A stretch of 64,000 bases of DNA from Costertonia aggregata (GTDB lineage: Bacteria > Bacteroidota > Bacteroidia > Flavobacteriales > Flavobacteriaceae): the NCBI RefSeq assembly GCF_013402795.1, contig NZ_CP058595.1, positions 3,078,001-3,142,000 on the forward strand. Reading direction: 5' to 3'. The position numbers and the translations under genes were made by a program. Positions 7,760 through 16,827 of the stretch are shown here, in pieces. Below the pieces are notes generated by a model that did no database searches, was not told where the DNA came from, and saw nothing but the letters and a program-made list of their open reading frames with translations. Every line of letters begins with the position of its first letter. The stretch's first letter is position 1.

Positions 7760-10159
7760 ATGATCACAAATACCGAACTTGAATACAAGGGGAATTTATA
7801 TCCCAACCATATCGTTCATTTTGAGCAGGACAATGAAAAACTTTCATTTACCACTGAGAACGGGGTCATTCTCCAAGTGACTATTCTCAGGGGAAGTGTC
7901 ATACGTTTTAGATATGCTACGGATTATAATTTTGAGCCCGACTTCTCTTATGCCATAGACCCTGACGCTACATTGGGTTATAGTACCTTGGAGGTTACCG
8001 ACACTGCGACGGAATACCTCATAAAAACGGCGAGAGTCATCGTCTTGATCGACAAAAAGACCTTACGTGTTCAAATATCGGATTTAGAGGGCAATATCAT
8101 AAACGAAGATGAATTGGGCTTTCACTGGGAAGAAAATTACGAGTTTGGCGGCAATACGGTAAAAATGAGCAAAATAACCCAGACCGGGGAGAGCTTTTAC
8201 GGTATGGGCGATAAGGCTACACATAGTAATCTCAAAGGAAAACGGGTTCATAATTGGGTGACCGACCAATATGCATACGGTAAGGATCAAGACCCGTTGT
8301 ATAAGGCCATTCCGTTTTTTATTGGTTTAAGTAACAACAAAGCCTATGGTATTTTCTTTGATAATAGTTTTAAGACCCATTTTGATTTTGCCCACGAACG
8401 CAGGAATACAACCAGTTTTTGGGCCGATGGGGGAGAGATGAACTATTATTTTTTCTATGGGCCAGATATGCCCAAAGTAGTAAGCGCATATTCAAATTTG
8501 ACGGGAACGCCCGAACTTCCACCTTTATGGGCTTTGGGTTTTCATCAATCCAAATGGAGCTACTATCCGGAGAGCAATGTAAAGGAAATCGCAAAACAAT
8601 TTAGGGACTTAAAAATACCTTGTGATGCCATTTATTTGGATATAGATTATATGGATGGTTTTAGATGTTTTACTTGGGACAAAAATCATTTTCCCGACCC
8701 AAAGCGAATGATCGCCGAATTGGAAGAAGATGGTTTTAAGACCGTTGTCATGATTGACCCGGGAATTAAGATAGATAAGAACTATTGGGTGTACAATGAA
8801 GCTTTGGAAAATGATTACTTCTGTAAGCGTGGTGATGGTCCCTTAATGCATGGCAAAGTCTGGCCTGGGGAGTGTAATTTCCCCGATTTTACCAATCCCG
8901 AAGTACGCGAATGGTGGGCTGATCTATACAAGGAATTCATGTCGGATTTGGGAGTTCATGCTGTTTGGAACGATATGAACGAACCTGCCGTGATGGAAGT
9001 GCCCACAAAGACAGCTCCTTTGGATACGCGCCATAATTATGATGGCCACCCCTGTACCCATAGGAAAGCCCATAACGTGTATGGTATGCAAATGGTACGT
9101 GCAACCTATGATGGTGTTAAAAAGCACGTATTTCCCAAAAGGCCTTTTGTCATAACCCGTGCCGCGTATTCCGGTACGCAACGCTATTCCTCAACATGGA
9201 CAGGCGATAACGTAGCCACGTGGGAACATTTATGGATTGCCAATGTTCAAATGCAGCGCATGTCAATGAGCGGTTATTCGTTCGTAGGTTCCGATATCGG
9301 TGGTTTTGCAGAGCAGCCTGACGGTGAATTGTTTGCCCGGTGGATACAATTGGGTATTTTCCATCCTTTCTGCCGTGTGCATTCCAGTGGTGATCATGGC
9401 AGTCAAGAACCGTGGTCATTTGATGTAGAGATAACCGATATTGTGCGCAAGTTTATAGAATTACGTTATCAATTATTACCGTATTTGTATACCATGTTCT
9501 GGAAATATTCCAAAGAACAAAAACCCATGTTGCAACCCTTGGTGCTTTTTGATCAGGAAGATACGCAGACGCATTTTAGAACAGATGAATTTATTTTTGG
9601 TGAGAAAATTTTGGTAGCTCCCATACAGGAACCCAATGCACAGGGTCGAAGAATGTATATTCCCAGGGGAAAATGGTATGATTTCTGGACAGACGAACGT
9701 ATAGAGGGCGGTAAGGAAAAATGGGTTCCCGCTGCACTGGATAAAATCCCCGTATATATAAAAGAGGGAGCCATCATACCTAAATATCCGGTACAACAAT
9801 ATGTGGGTGAAATACAAATTGAAGAGTTGATATTGGATATATATTACAAAGAAGGTGTAGAAAACTCCGAAGTATATGAGGATGCTGAAAATGGGTATGA
9901 TTATAAAAAAGGAAGATATAGCTTACGTAATTTCAAGCTAACGGGAAAATCAAAATCCTTGAGTATACAACAGTTTAAAGATGGTGACTTTGTGACTTCC
10001 TACGAAACCTTTAAGTTGAACCTGCACGGTCTTCCTTTTAACATCGAAAGAATACAAGTGGATAATGAGGATGTGGTGCTAAAGGACATGCGACCCAATG
10101 GTGATAACACCATGTATATTGATAAAAACTTCACTACGCTGCACATTATCGGGAAATAA
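7760..10159 (+). CDS. Alpha-glucosidase, GH31 family
   Basis: 799 residues without a signal peptide, so probably cytoplasmic. The order is N-terminal beta domain, (beta/alpha)8 barrel and C-terminal beta domains. The nucleophile motif is VWNDMNEPAVME, the acid/base region is STWTGDNVATWEHLW, and GSDIGGF with FHPFCRVHS completes the active site. Likely releases glucose from the non-reducing ends of alpha-glucans or maltodextrins, consistent with the neighbouring glgB. Exact linkage preference cannot be told from sequence. Confidence 0.92.
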   Translation: MITNTELEYKGNLYPNHIVHFEQDNEKLSFTTENGVILQVTILRGSVIRFRYATDYNFEPDFSYAIDPDATLGYSTLEVTDTATEYLIKTARVIVLIDKKTLRVQISDLEGNIINEDELGFHWEENYEFGGNTVKMSKITQTGESFYGMGDKATHSNLKGKRVHNWVTDQYAYGKDQDPLYKAIPFFIGLSNNKAYGIFFDNSFKTHFDFAHERRNTTSFWADGGEMNYYFFYGPDMPKVVSAYSNLTGTPELPPLWALGFHQSKWSYYPESNVKEIAKQFRDLKIPCDAIYLDIDYMDGFRCFTWDKNHFPDPKRMIAELEEDGFKTVVMIDPGIKIDKNYWVYNEALENDYFCKRGDGPLMHGKVWPGECNFPDFTNPEVREWWADLYKEFMSDLGVHAVWNDMNEPAVMEVPTKTAPLDTRHNYDGHPCTHRKAHNVYGMQMVRATYDGVKKHVFPKRPFVITRAAYSGTQRYSSTWTGDNVATWEHLWIANVQMQRMSMSGYSFVGSDIGGFAEQPDGELFARWIQLGIFHPFCRVHSSGDHGSQEPWSFDVEITDIVRKFIELRYQLLPYLYTMFWKYSKEQKPMLQPLVLFDQEDTQTHFRTDEFIFGEKILVAPIQEPNAQGRRMYIPRGKWYDFWTDERIEGGKEKWVPAALDKIPVYIKEGAIIPKYPVQQYVGEIQIEELILDIYYKEGVENSEVYEDAENGYDYKKGRYSLRNFKLTGKSKSLSIQQFKDGDFVTSYETFKLNLHGLPFNIERIQVDNEDVVLKDMRPNGDNTMYIDKNFTTLHIIGK

Positions 10160-10197
10160 TTTTTTTTGTAAATTAGGTATACAAAAACACTGACAAA

Positions 10198-11007
10198 ATG
10201 AAAAAAATAATATTGGTATTCGCCATTTTTTTTGGTATCACCGCATGTAAAACAAATCCGTTTACCGGGAAGAAAACACTAAATTTTTATCCGAATAGTC
10301 AAATATTCCCCATGGCCTTTGCTCAATATGACCAGTTTTTGAACGAGAACAATGTCGTTGAGAGTACTTCCGAAGCGCAGATGATAACCAAGGTTGGCCA
10401 AAGAATATCTTCGGCAGCGGAGCGGTGGTTGACCGCTAATGGGTACCCAGGCTATTTGAAGGATTATAAATGGGAATATAAATTGGTTAAAGACGAGACC
10501 GTGAACGCATGGTGTATGCCAGGGGGTAAAATCGTTTTTTATACCGGAATAATGCCTATTTGCGATGGTGAGACCGGAGTTGCCGTTGTCATGGGCCACG
10601 AGGTTGCCCACGCACTGGCAGACCATGGAGCGCAACGTATGAGTGCGGGTATGGTTCAACAATTGGGCGCGGTTGCGGGCAATGTGGCCATTAAAGATCC
10701 GCAAAAGCGAAATATCTTCAATCAATCTTATGGGATAGTATCCTCAGTAGGAGGTATGCTCCCATTTAGTAGAAGTCATGAGACCGAGGCAGATAGGATC
10801 GGTCTTCAAATAATGGCGATTGCCGGTTACAATCCCGATGAGGCCGCAGATTTATGGAGACGTATGAAAGCAAAGAGTGGAGGACAGGCATCACCTGAAT
10901 TTATGAGTACACACCCTTCAAATGATACCAGAATCAGTAATTTAACGCAATGGGCCCCTTTGGCCAAGCAAGAAGCTGCTAAGTTTGGCGTTACTTCTTT
11001 CAGATAA
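10198..11007 (+). CDS. M48-family zinc metalloprotease, lipoprotein
   Basis: 269 residues with a lipoprotein signal (FGITAC, Cys17), so envelope-anchored, probably in the periplasm. Zinc site: MGHEVAHALADH (HExxH) with the third ligand Glu in SHETEADRIGLQIM. CMPGGKIVFYTG before it is typical of the M48 (BepA/LoiP/Oma1-like) group that degrades misfolded envelope proteins. No TPR region follows, so it is closer to LoiP/YggG than to BepA. A hairpin terminator follows at 11042. Confidence 0.92.
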   Translation: MKKIILVFAIFFGITACKTNPFTGKKTLNFYPNSQIFPMAFAQYDQFLNENNVVESTSEAQMITKVGQRISSAAERWLTANGYPGYLKDYKWEYKLVKDETVNAWCMPGGKIVFYTGIMPICDGETGVAVVMGHEVAHALADHGAQRMSAGMVQQLGAVAGNVAIKDPQKRNIFNQSYGIVSSVGGMLPFSRSHETEADRIGLQIMAIAGYNPDEAADLWRRMKAKSGGQASPEFMSTHPSNDTRISNLTQWAPLAKQEAAKFGVTSFR

Positions 11008-11041
11008 ATTTACGCACAGGATTGTGAATAATTGTATATTG

Positions 11042-11067
11042 AAGCCGCTCTTTACGAGCGGCTTTTA
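11042..11067 (+). terminator. Rho-independent terminator of the M48 protease gene
   Basis: 9-bp stem AAGCCGCTC (11042-11050) / GAGCGGCTT (11056-11064), five-base loop, T-rich tail. It lies 35 bases after the stop and just before the transporter gene. Confidence 0.85.
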
Positions 11068-11078
11068 ATTTTTAAGAT

Positions 11079-12401
11079 ATGGTCAAGGCATTAGCGATAA
11101 AAGGAAGCAAAAAATTGTTGAATGCTTGGGCATTTTATGATTGGGCAAATTCGGTCTACAGTCTGGTAATAGCATCTGCCGTGTTTCCTATTTTTTACGG
11201 AGCTCTTTTTAGGGTAGCGGAAATTGAAAAGGTCACTGTTTTTGGTGGGGAAATCGCTCGGGCTCCCCTAATAAGCTACACTACATCGGCCGCATTTCTA
11301 TTCATCGCCATTATTACACCGTTGTTATCCGGTATAGCCGATTATTTGGGCAACAAGAAAGTGTTTATGAAATTTTTCTGCTATCTCGGGGGGATTTCAT
11401 GTATTGGCCTGTATTGGTTTTCTTTGGAAAATATTTACTTGGGGCTCATATGTTATTTCTTTGGTTTGGTTGGTTTTTGGGTGAGTTTTGCCATTAATAA
11501 TTCATATTTGCCCGATGTGGCCTTCCCCGAACAGCAAGACCGCATTAGTGCCAAAGGGTTTTCTATGGGCTATATAGGCAGTGTTATCCTATTGTTGTTC
11601 AATTTGGCAATGGTCATGAAACCAGATTTTTTTGGTATAACTTCAGATGAAAGTGGAGCTGCAGAAATAAAAGCAATGAAGTACTCCTTTGTTTCGGTAG
11701 GTATCTGGTGGATAATCTTTGCACAATACACCTTTTATCACTTACCAAAGGGATACAAAAAAGAAGGTGAACGAAAAAATATAATACTCAATGGGTTTAA
11801 GGAGCTAAAAGGCGTGTGGCAGCAACTAGGCAACGAAGTAAGATTAAAACGATACCTAGGTGCGTTTTTTGTATATAGTATGGCAGTACAGACCGTAATG
11901 CTTATCGCTACATATTTTGGTGAGGAAGAGATTGATTGGGGCTCCGACAGCGAACGCACTACAGGTTTGATTATCAGTATTTTGGTCATTCAAATAGTTG
12001 CTATTTTGGGAGCTACCGTAACAGCTTGGGCATCCAACGCGTTCGGAAACATCAGAACATTGGTATTTGTTAATATATTATGGATTCTGATTTGTATCTA
12101 TGCCTATTTTGTAATCACACCAAATGATTTTTATATAGCGGCGGGTTGTGTTGGGCTTGTTATGGGCGGAATACAGGCATTGTCCCGATCTACCTACTCC
12201 AAATTCATTCCCGACACAACCGATACTACTTCCTTTTTTAGCTTTTATGACGTATCGGAAAAAATAGGTATCGTTATAGGTACCTTTATGTATGGCTTTA
12301 TTGCACAACTTACGGGAAGTATGAGGAATGCAACCATATTTTTGGGTTTGTTTTTCTTAGTTGGGGTTTTGATTTTGATGCGGGTACCAAAAAGGGATTA
12401 A
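11079..12401 (+). CDS. MFS transporter of the UMF1 / Atg22-like family
   Basis: 440 residues with about 12 predicted membrane helices. The opening NAWAFYDWANSVYSLVI is the hallmark of the bacterial UMF1 (vacuole effluxer Atg22-like) family, and GGIQALSRSTYSKFIP plus FYDVSEKIGIVIG are later conserved loops. Members are putative effluxers of amino acids or other small solutes; the substrate is not known here. It follows a terminator and seems monocistronic. Confidence 0.9.
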   Translation: MVKALAIKGSKKLLNAWAFYDWANSVYSLVIASAVFPIFYGALFRVAEIEKVTVFGGEIARAPLISYTTSAAFLFIAIITPLLSGIADYLGNKKVFMKFFCYLGGISCIGLYWFSLENIYLGLICYFFGLVGFWVSFAINNSYLPDVAFPEQQDRISAKGFSMGYIGSVILLLFNLAMVMKPDFFGITSDESGAAEIKAMKYSFVSVGIWWIIFAQYTFYHLPKGYKKEGERKNIILNGFKELKGVWQQLGNEVRLKRYLGAFFVYSMAVQTVMLIATYFGEEEIDWGSDSERTTGLIISILVIQIVAILGATVTAWASNAFGNIRTLVFVNILWILICIYAYFVITPNDFYIAAGCVGLVMGGIQALSRSTYSKFIPDTTDTTSFFSFYDVSEKIGIVIGTFMYGFIAQLTGSMRNATIFLGLFFLVGVLILMRVPKRD

Positions 12402-12538
12402 GACCAATGACCCGCATTTCTATTTAAGTTTCCTGCTCTTAGTACAATTAGTTTAAGAACCTTACGTTTTCTATAAATTGTAATTATATGTTAAAAGTTT
12501 TTTTTACTTTTCAATATAAATCCGTCAAATAAAAAATT

Positions 12539-13093
12539 ATGTTTAGATTTTTATCCCTTTTTGTTCTGTTTTTGGTAGTGGTTTCCTGTGGAAACAGTGT
12601 TGATTTGGCTATTGATAACCCTACGGACAGGCCCATACAGTTAAAAGTAGATTCCTTGGAGGTAGAAATACCTGCTAAAGAAGTAGTTTGGGTAGAAATG
12701 GGTAAAGGTCAGCACCAAATCACATTGCAGAACGACAGTATCGTTAATTTTGATTTTAATCAAAGTGTTTACATGGTAAACCCCACATTGAGCGAATATT
12801 TGTTGACCGAGGAGTATTATGGTAGCAATGCCTACTATCAAACATACGAGCTAACAGCGGCCATGAGAAAAAAGTCGGTTACGTATTTGGGTATCGAGTT
12901 TGAGGGAAATTATGATGTTGTAAAAGCATTGATAAACCCTGTTACTTGGGATTATGGCCCAAGGGAAACCCTGCCCGAAGTGGTTCAAGTAGAGGAAGGC
13001 GACAACTATACTGTTCTAAAAAAGCTATTGGGTCCTCAAGAATTTATCGATATGGTACAGGCCAGTCGGGAGAACAACACCGCCGTTGAGTAA
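12539..13093 (+). CDS. Lipoprotein of unknown function upstream of speD
   Basis: 184 residues with a lipoprotein signal (LFLVVVSC, lipid Cys17). The mature part begins with a beta-rich stretch (NSVDLAIDNPTDRPIQLKV) resembling a small Ig-like fold, then an acidic tail. Family not recognised. It precedes speD by 32 bases in the same direction, so it may belong to the polyamine-type cluster. The 137-base gap before it holds no visible feature. Confidence 0.7.
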   Translation: MFRFLSLFVLFLVVVSCGNSVDLAIDNPTDRPIQLKVDSLEVEIPAKEVVWVEMGKGQHQITLQNDSIVNFDFNQSVYMVNPTLSEYLLTEEYYGSNAYYQTYELTAAMRKKSVTYLGIEFEGNYDVVKALINPVTWDYGPRETLPEVVQVEEGDNYTVLKKLLGPQEFIDMVQASRENNTAVE

Positions 13094-13125
13094 TCAACCA
13101 ATTCTTTTAACTAAAATTTATCATA

Positions 13126-13500
13126 TTGTACATAGGAATGCATGCCACATGGGACGTTTACAACTGCGATGCGAACAAGCTCTCATTTGTGCCCCATATC
13201 AAAAAGACCCTTCATGCGATAACCGCTACTTTAGGGTTAGAGGAAATAAACGAGGCCTTTAAACAGTTTGAACCGATCGGCGTTACCGGATTTATTTTAT
13301 TGGCAGAAAGCCATATCAGTATTCATACCTGGCCAGAACATAATTACGCTGCCGTGGATGTTTTTTCCTGTAAACCTTTTGATGTTGGTATTGTCACCAA
13401 AGCTTTGAAGGTACTTTTGGCATCTGATGAGGTAAAGGCCAATGTTCTTGAAAGGGGAAAGTTGAGCGTCGCCAAAAAAACATCGTTACCACCTAAATAA
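13126..13500 (+). CDS. speD: S-adenosylmethionine decarboxylase proenzyme
   Basis: Produces decarboxylated AdoMet, the aminopropyl donor for polyamine synthesis, using a pyruvoyl group made by self-cleavage. The 124 residues fit the short prokaryotic (SpeH-type) class. The cleavage site is LAESHISIHTWPEH (Ser of ESH becomes the pyruvoyl group), followed by the family's AAVDVFSC. The start is uncertain: TTG at 13126 keeps the Gly-x-His seen near the N-terminus of relatives, while the first ATG is at 13138 and would remove four residues. Its 3' end overlaps the convergent ATP-grasp gene by 8 bases. Confidence 0.92.
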   Translation: MYIGMHATWDVYNCDANKLSFVPHIKKTLHAITATLGLEEINEAFKQFEPIGVTGFILLAESHISIHTWPEHNYAAVDVFSCKPFDVGIVTKALKVLLASDEVKANVLERGKLSVAKKTSLPPK

Positions 13501-14668
13501 TAAAATGCGACATAAATTCGCAATCATCGGTAATTATTAAATTTTCTTGGGTCCTCAGATTGAGTGCCGAAGGCTTATCGGTATAAAAAATCCCGGTTTG
13601 GTAATAATATTCCTCCCTATCTTGCTCCAAAGGATGAAACCTTTGATACACTCTATCTTGATGTGCATAGTCACCTTTTGACAAAGTAGTCTCTTTGCCC
13701 TTGATTTCTATATTCTCGCCCAATCGCCCATAATGGGGTTTGGTCACAAATTCTTGTAACAAAGGTTTTTCTATAAAAGTTTCCGCAATGTAATCGTTGG
13801 GAAAATGTCTCGTAATATAGGCCAAGAATTTTTTATTCTGCCATAGGGCTGCATACGCGGGGTTTAAAACAGTGCACAAATCTTTGCGAATGATTGCGGA
13901 TAGATCTTTGGCCAGTTGGGGTTCATCGGTAAACATCCAATCCCAGGGTATCATTTTAAACCATATGTCGGCAATTTGATATTCCCCATTAATTTCATAA
14001 AGTATGCCTTCTTCATGCGAGAAAATCACCTCTTCAAGGTTAACGTAGAAAGATTTAAATCCGTTTTCATGGCCGATATCCAAAATTGTGTTCACGTTAA
14101 GGATATCCTCTTTATACCCAAAGGAAGAGCCCAAAATAAAGGGTTCGTCGTGTGAAATTTTATGCTTCAACTTGAGCAAAATTTCCCCTATATCATGAGA
14201 TAGATTGTTGAATTGGGAATTGCCCAAGGGTAACTGCTGATGCTGTAGATCTTGCCAAAGAACCGTTTCGGGCAGCGTGCTACAAGTATCGGCATTGAAC
14301 TCTATAATTTTAGCGTCATTGTTTTTTAATCCGCCGTTTACATCAAACCTACCCAGTAAAAAAGGGTGTTTGTCCCTATTGTTCCAGCTATGGTAAATAC
14401 ATTCTTCGAAAAAAGGAGGTATTGAAAATTCATTCAATCTTTTTTCATCCAATATTTTTTGGGTAGCTTTTTCAAAAAGCAAAAAAGCTTCGGTACAAAT
14501 GCGTTGAAAATTCTCTATCTGAAACCTATGGATGCCCAGAAGTTCTTCGGAAAAGTAATCTTGCTTAAGATACCAATGCAATTGGTGGGGCAACTGTTTC
14601 TTTTTAAGTCGTTTTACTTCTTTGAACCGACTATCCTCCAAACGATCTAAACGACTTCCCTGAACCAT
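13493..14668 (-). CDS. YgiC/YjfC-like ATP-grasp ligase (glutathionylspermidine synthase family)
   Basis: 391 residues of the glutathionylspermidine synthase C-terminal family, without the amidase domain of E. coli Gss. Signature blocks: EFNADTCSTLPET (about 123-135), NPAYAALWQNKKFLAY (269-284), KPHYGRLGENI (310-320). The family joins a carboxylate to an amine with ATP; in Gss glutathione is joined to spermidine. The gene overlaps the end of the upstream YgiB-like lipoprotein gene by 38 bases if the ATG at 14668 is used; a TTG at 14641 would shorten the overlap to 11. The neighbourhood (speD, aminopropyltransferase) points to a polyamine substrate. The actual acceptor is not known. Confidence 0.85.
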   Translation of the reverse strand: MVQGSRLDRLEDSRFKEVKRLKKKQLPHQLHWYLKQDYFSEELLGIHRFQIENFQRICTEAFLLFEKATQKILDEKRLNEFSIPPFFEECIYHSWNNRDKHPFLLGRFDVNGGLKNNDAKIIEFNADTCSTLPETVLWQDLQHQQLPLGNSQFNNLSHDIGEILLKLKHKISHDEPFILGSSFGYKEDILNVNTILDIGHENGFKSFYVNLEEVIFSHEEGILYEINGEYQIADIWFKMIPWDWMFTDEPQLAKDLSAIIRKDLCTVLNPAYAALWQNKKFLAYITRHFPNDYIAETFIEKPLLQEFVTKPHYGRLGENIEIKGKETTLSKGDYAHQDRVYQRFHPLEQDREEYYYQTGIFYTDKPSALNLRTQENLIITDDCEFMSHFII

Positions 14669-15191
14669 AACCTTTTGATGAAGCTCCAGGTACTTTGATT
14701 TTTCTGGAAGTTGCTGTACTTTTTAAATCGTTTTTAAGTCCGGTCGACTTGTTATAAGCTGTAGCGTCTTTATAATAGCTGCTGTTCGGGGTAACGTTGC
14801 CCAGCCTTCTATTAAAATATGAAGCCGCTAAGGAGTAGTATAAAATATTGCGTAGGCCGGATCTTTGGTATTTGGCCTCGTCCGAACCGCTATCAATTTT
14901 AGCCAAAGAAAGTGTATCTACCGTACCTTCCAAAGTATGTACTATGGCTATGGACTTTTCCTTTTCGTCGATTATGCGCTCATCAATGATTTTATAGTCG
15001 TCTCCAGGTTCAATTTCCTCGACTTCAGTGACCGTTCCCTTGGTGGCTTCGTATACCGTTTTGTCTTGTGCATCTTTGATTCTAGGACTGCCATCCCCGC
15101 CGCAACTGGAAACCAAAATACATCCTGATACCGCACTGGCCAACATTATTTTTCTGGAAAATGCAAAGCCGTTTACTGATTTTTTATTCAT
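14631..15191 (-). CDS. YgiB/YjfM-like (DUF1190-type) lipoprotein ending in Gly-Gly
   Basis: 186 residues with a lipoprotein signal (LVSSC, Cys30 or so). The C-terminal half has VTPNSSYYKDATAYNKSTG and a Ser/Gly/Lys-rich tail ending GKSFRSFGG. From memory, E. coli YgiB also has a Ser-rich tail ending in RSMGG and is encoded beside the ATP-grasp protein YgiC, the same pairing as here. The preserved terminal Gly-Gly may be a ligation site for the neighbouring ATP-grasp enzyme (inference). The homology is judged by eye and the N-terminal half is diverged. Confidence 0.7.
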   Translation of the reverse strand: MNKKSVNGFAFSRKIMLASAVSGCILVSSCGGDGSPRIKDAQDKTVYEATKGTVTEVEEIEPGDDYKIIDERIIDEKEKSIAIVHTLEGTVDTLSLAKIDSGSDEAKYQRSGLRNILYYSLAASYFNRRLGNVTPNSSYYKDATAYNKSTGLKNDLKSTATSRKIKVPGASSKGYGSGKSFRSFGG

Positions 15192-15222
15192 CTTTGGATA
15201 GATTGTTTTGCTTTAACGTTAT

Positions 15223-15230
15223 CAAACCTA
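15223..15230 (-). promoter_or_regulatory. Candidate -7 element (TAGGTTTG) for the lipoprotein/ATP-grasp unit
   Basis: Minus-strand TAGGTTTG matches TAnnTTTG, 31 bases before the lipoprotein start at 15191, within the 49-base divergent gap to the gene at 15241. Confidence 0.4.
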
Positions 15231-15240
15231 AATAAATTAT

Positions 15241-16767
15241 ATGAGAAAGAAAATTCTTTTGTCTTTTGCCGTCTTCGTTGCTGGCCTTTGTTCTATTGTT
15301 TATGAACTTTTGGTCAGTACAACGGCTACCTATTTTTTGGGCGACGGGGTAAGACAATTTTCTATTATAATCGGAATTTACTTATTTTCTATGGGAATTG
15401 GTGCATTTTTGTCCAAGTTTTTAACTAAAATGCCGCTACGCTTTTTTGTGCATATTGAGTTTTTGTTGGGATTGATCGGTGGTATATCGGTGCCTTTGTT
15501 ATATTTTTTGTTCGTAAACGTAAATTCAATCACGCTACAGATTTTATGTTTGGTGATTATATTCATCATAGGTCTACTTACGGGTATGGAAGTTCCCTTG
15601 CTCACCTTTGCCTCAAACGAGGTGGATTTTAAAAATAATCTTTCCAATGTACTTTCATTGGATTATATAGGAGGCTTATTGGCCACTTTGCTTTTCCCTT
15701 TTATTCTATTGCCTTTTGTTGGGCTTTTTTATTCGTCGTTGATATTCGGGATTTTTAATATAGTATTGGGGTTGGTATTGAACCATTTTTTCTTGAAAAA
15801 ATCCAAAAAGACCCTGTTTTTGGGGCTACTGTCAATGACGGTACTTTTCGCGATCGTATTTTCTGGTGGAAGACTTTTAAAGATATGGGACGACGCCATT
15901 TACAAAAACCCAATTGTACTCAATACCCAAACGCCCTATCAAAAAATTGTGGTAACCAAAAAACAAGAGGATATCAGATTGTATTTGAACAGGGTAATAC
16001 AATTTTCTTCGGCGGATGAATATAGATACCACGAACCCTTGGTTCATGTACCGTTAACGTTGCATAAAAACCCTAAATCGGTTTTAATTTTGGGGGGTGG
16101 GGAAAATTTGGCCAGCAGAGAAGTACTAAAATACCCGAGTGTCGAGAAAATTGATGTGGTAGATATTGACAGTACCATGTTTCATCTGGCGAAGAACAAC
16201 TCCTTTTTTAAGGAAATTAACCAGGGCGCCGCATTAAACAAAAGGGTTAATTTAATTACCGAGGATGCTTTCACGTTTTTATATAATTATCCCAATTCGT
16301 ATGATGTTATCATAGCCGATTTGCCCGATCCGGTAAATGAAGCCATTGCACGGTTGTACAGCAGACAGTTTTTTTTATTGGCAAAGGCCAAATTGAAAGA
16401 GGATGGTCTTTTTGTGACACAATCCGGTGAAATTTATTTTTCAAATTCGGTCTTTAGCTGTATAAACAACACATTGAAAGATGTATTTGAATACAAGCTT
16501 CCGTATCACAATTACATACCTTCTTTTGGCGATTGGGGTTTTGTATTGGCCAGTAGAAACCCTATCGATATAACAGTTAAAAAAAGAAACCTTCCTCAAA
16601 ATCTACAATTTTTGACCGATGAACAATATCAAATGGCTTTTCTTTTTCCAAAGGATATTGAAATTGCACAAACCCAAAAAAATACTTTGGACAGCCCCGT
16701 GATACTCAACTATTTTTTGGAGGATTGGAACAAATGGAAAACCGATTTACAATCAGGTACCAAATAA
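15241..16767 (+). CDS. Membrane-anchored spermidine synthase-like aminopropyltransferase
   Basis: 508 residues. The first about 210 form roughly seven membrane helices (IVYELLVSTTATYFLGDGVRQFS early on is typical of membrane-fused spermidine synthases). The C-terminal domain has DEYRYHEPLVHVPL (the conserved YHE block), the AdoMet loop ILGGGENLASREVL and IDVVDID. The canonical loop is GGGDGGxxREVL, so two glycines and the Asp are altered; the later DxxDP motif is ADLPDP. Probably transfers aminopropyl groups from decarboxylated AdoMet made by the nearby SpeD to an amine at the membrane; acceptor unknown. It is divergent from the lipoprotein/ATP-grasp unit. Confidence 0.85.
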   Translation: MRKKILLSFAVFVAGLCSIVYELLVSTTATYFLGDGVRQFSIIIGIYLFSMGIGAFLSKFLTKMPLRFFVHIEFLLGLIGGISVPLLYFLFVNVNSITLQILCLVIIFIIGLLTGMEVPLLTFASNEVDFKNNLSNVLSLDYIGGLLATLLFPFILLPFVGLFYSSLIFGIFNIVLGLVLNHFFLKKSKKTLFLGLLSMTVLFAIVFSGGRLLKIWDDAIYKNPIVLNTQTPYQKIVVTKKQEDIRLYLNRVIQFSSADEYRYHEPLVHVPLTLHKNPKSVLILGGGENLASREVLKYPSVEKIDVVDIDSTMFHLAKNNSFFKEINQGAALNKRVNLITEDAFTFLYNYPNSYDVIIADLPDPVNEAIARLYSRQFFLLAKAKLKEDGLFVTQSGEIYFSNSVFSCINNTLKDVFEYKLPYHNYIPSFGDWGFVLASRNPIDITVKKRNLPQNLQFLTDEQYQMAFLFPKDIEIAQTQKNTLDSPVILNYFLEDWNKWKTDLQSGTK

Positions 16768-16799
16768 AAAAAATCATCTTGCTAGTAAGATGATTTTTT
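16768..16799. terminator. Bidirectional terminator between convergent genes
   Basis: 13-bp perfect inverted repeat AAAAAATCATCTT (16768-16780) / AAGATGATTTTTT (16787-16799), loop GCTAGT. The A- and T-runs serve both the aminopropyltransferase gene (plus) and the operon ending at 16828 (minus). Confidence 0.85.
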
Positions 16800-16827
16800 G
16801 AATGTTCGTTTTTTGATGTTTTTAAGG

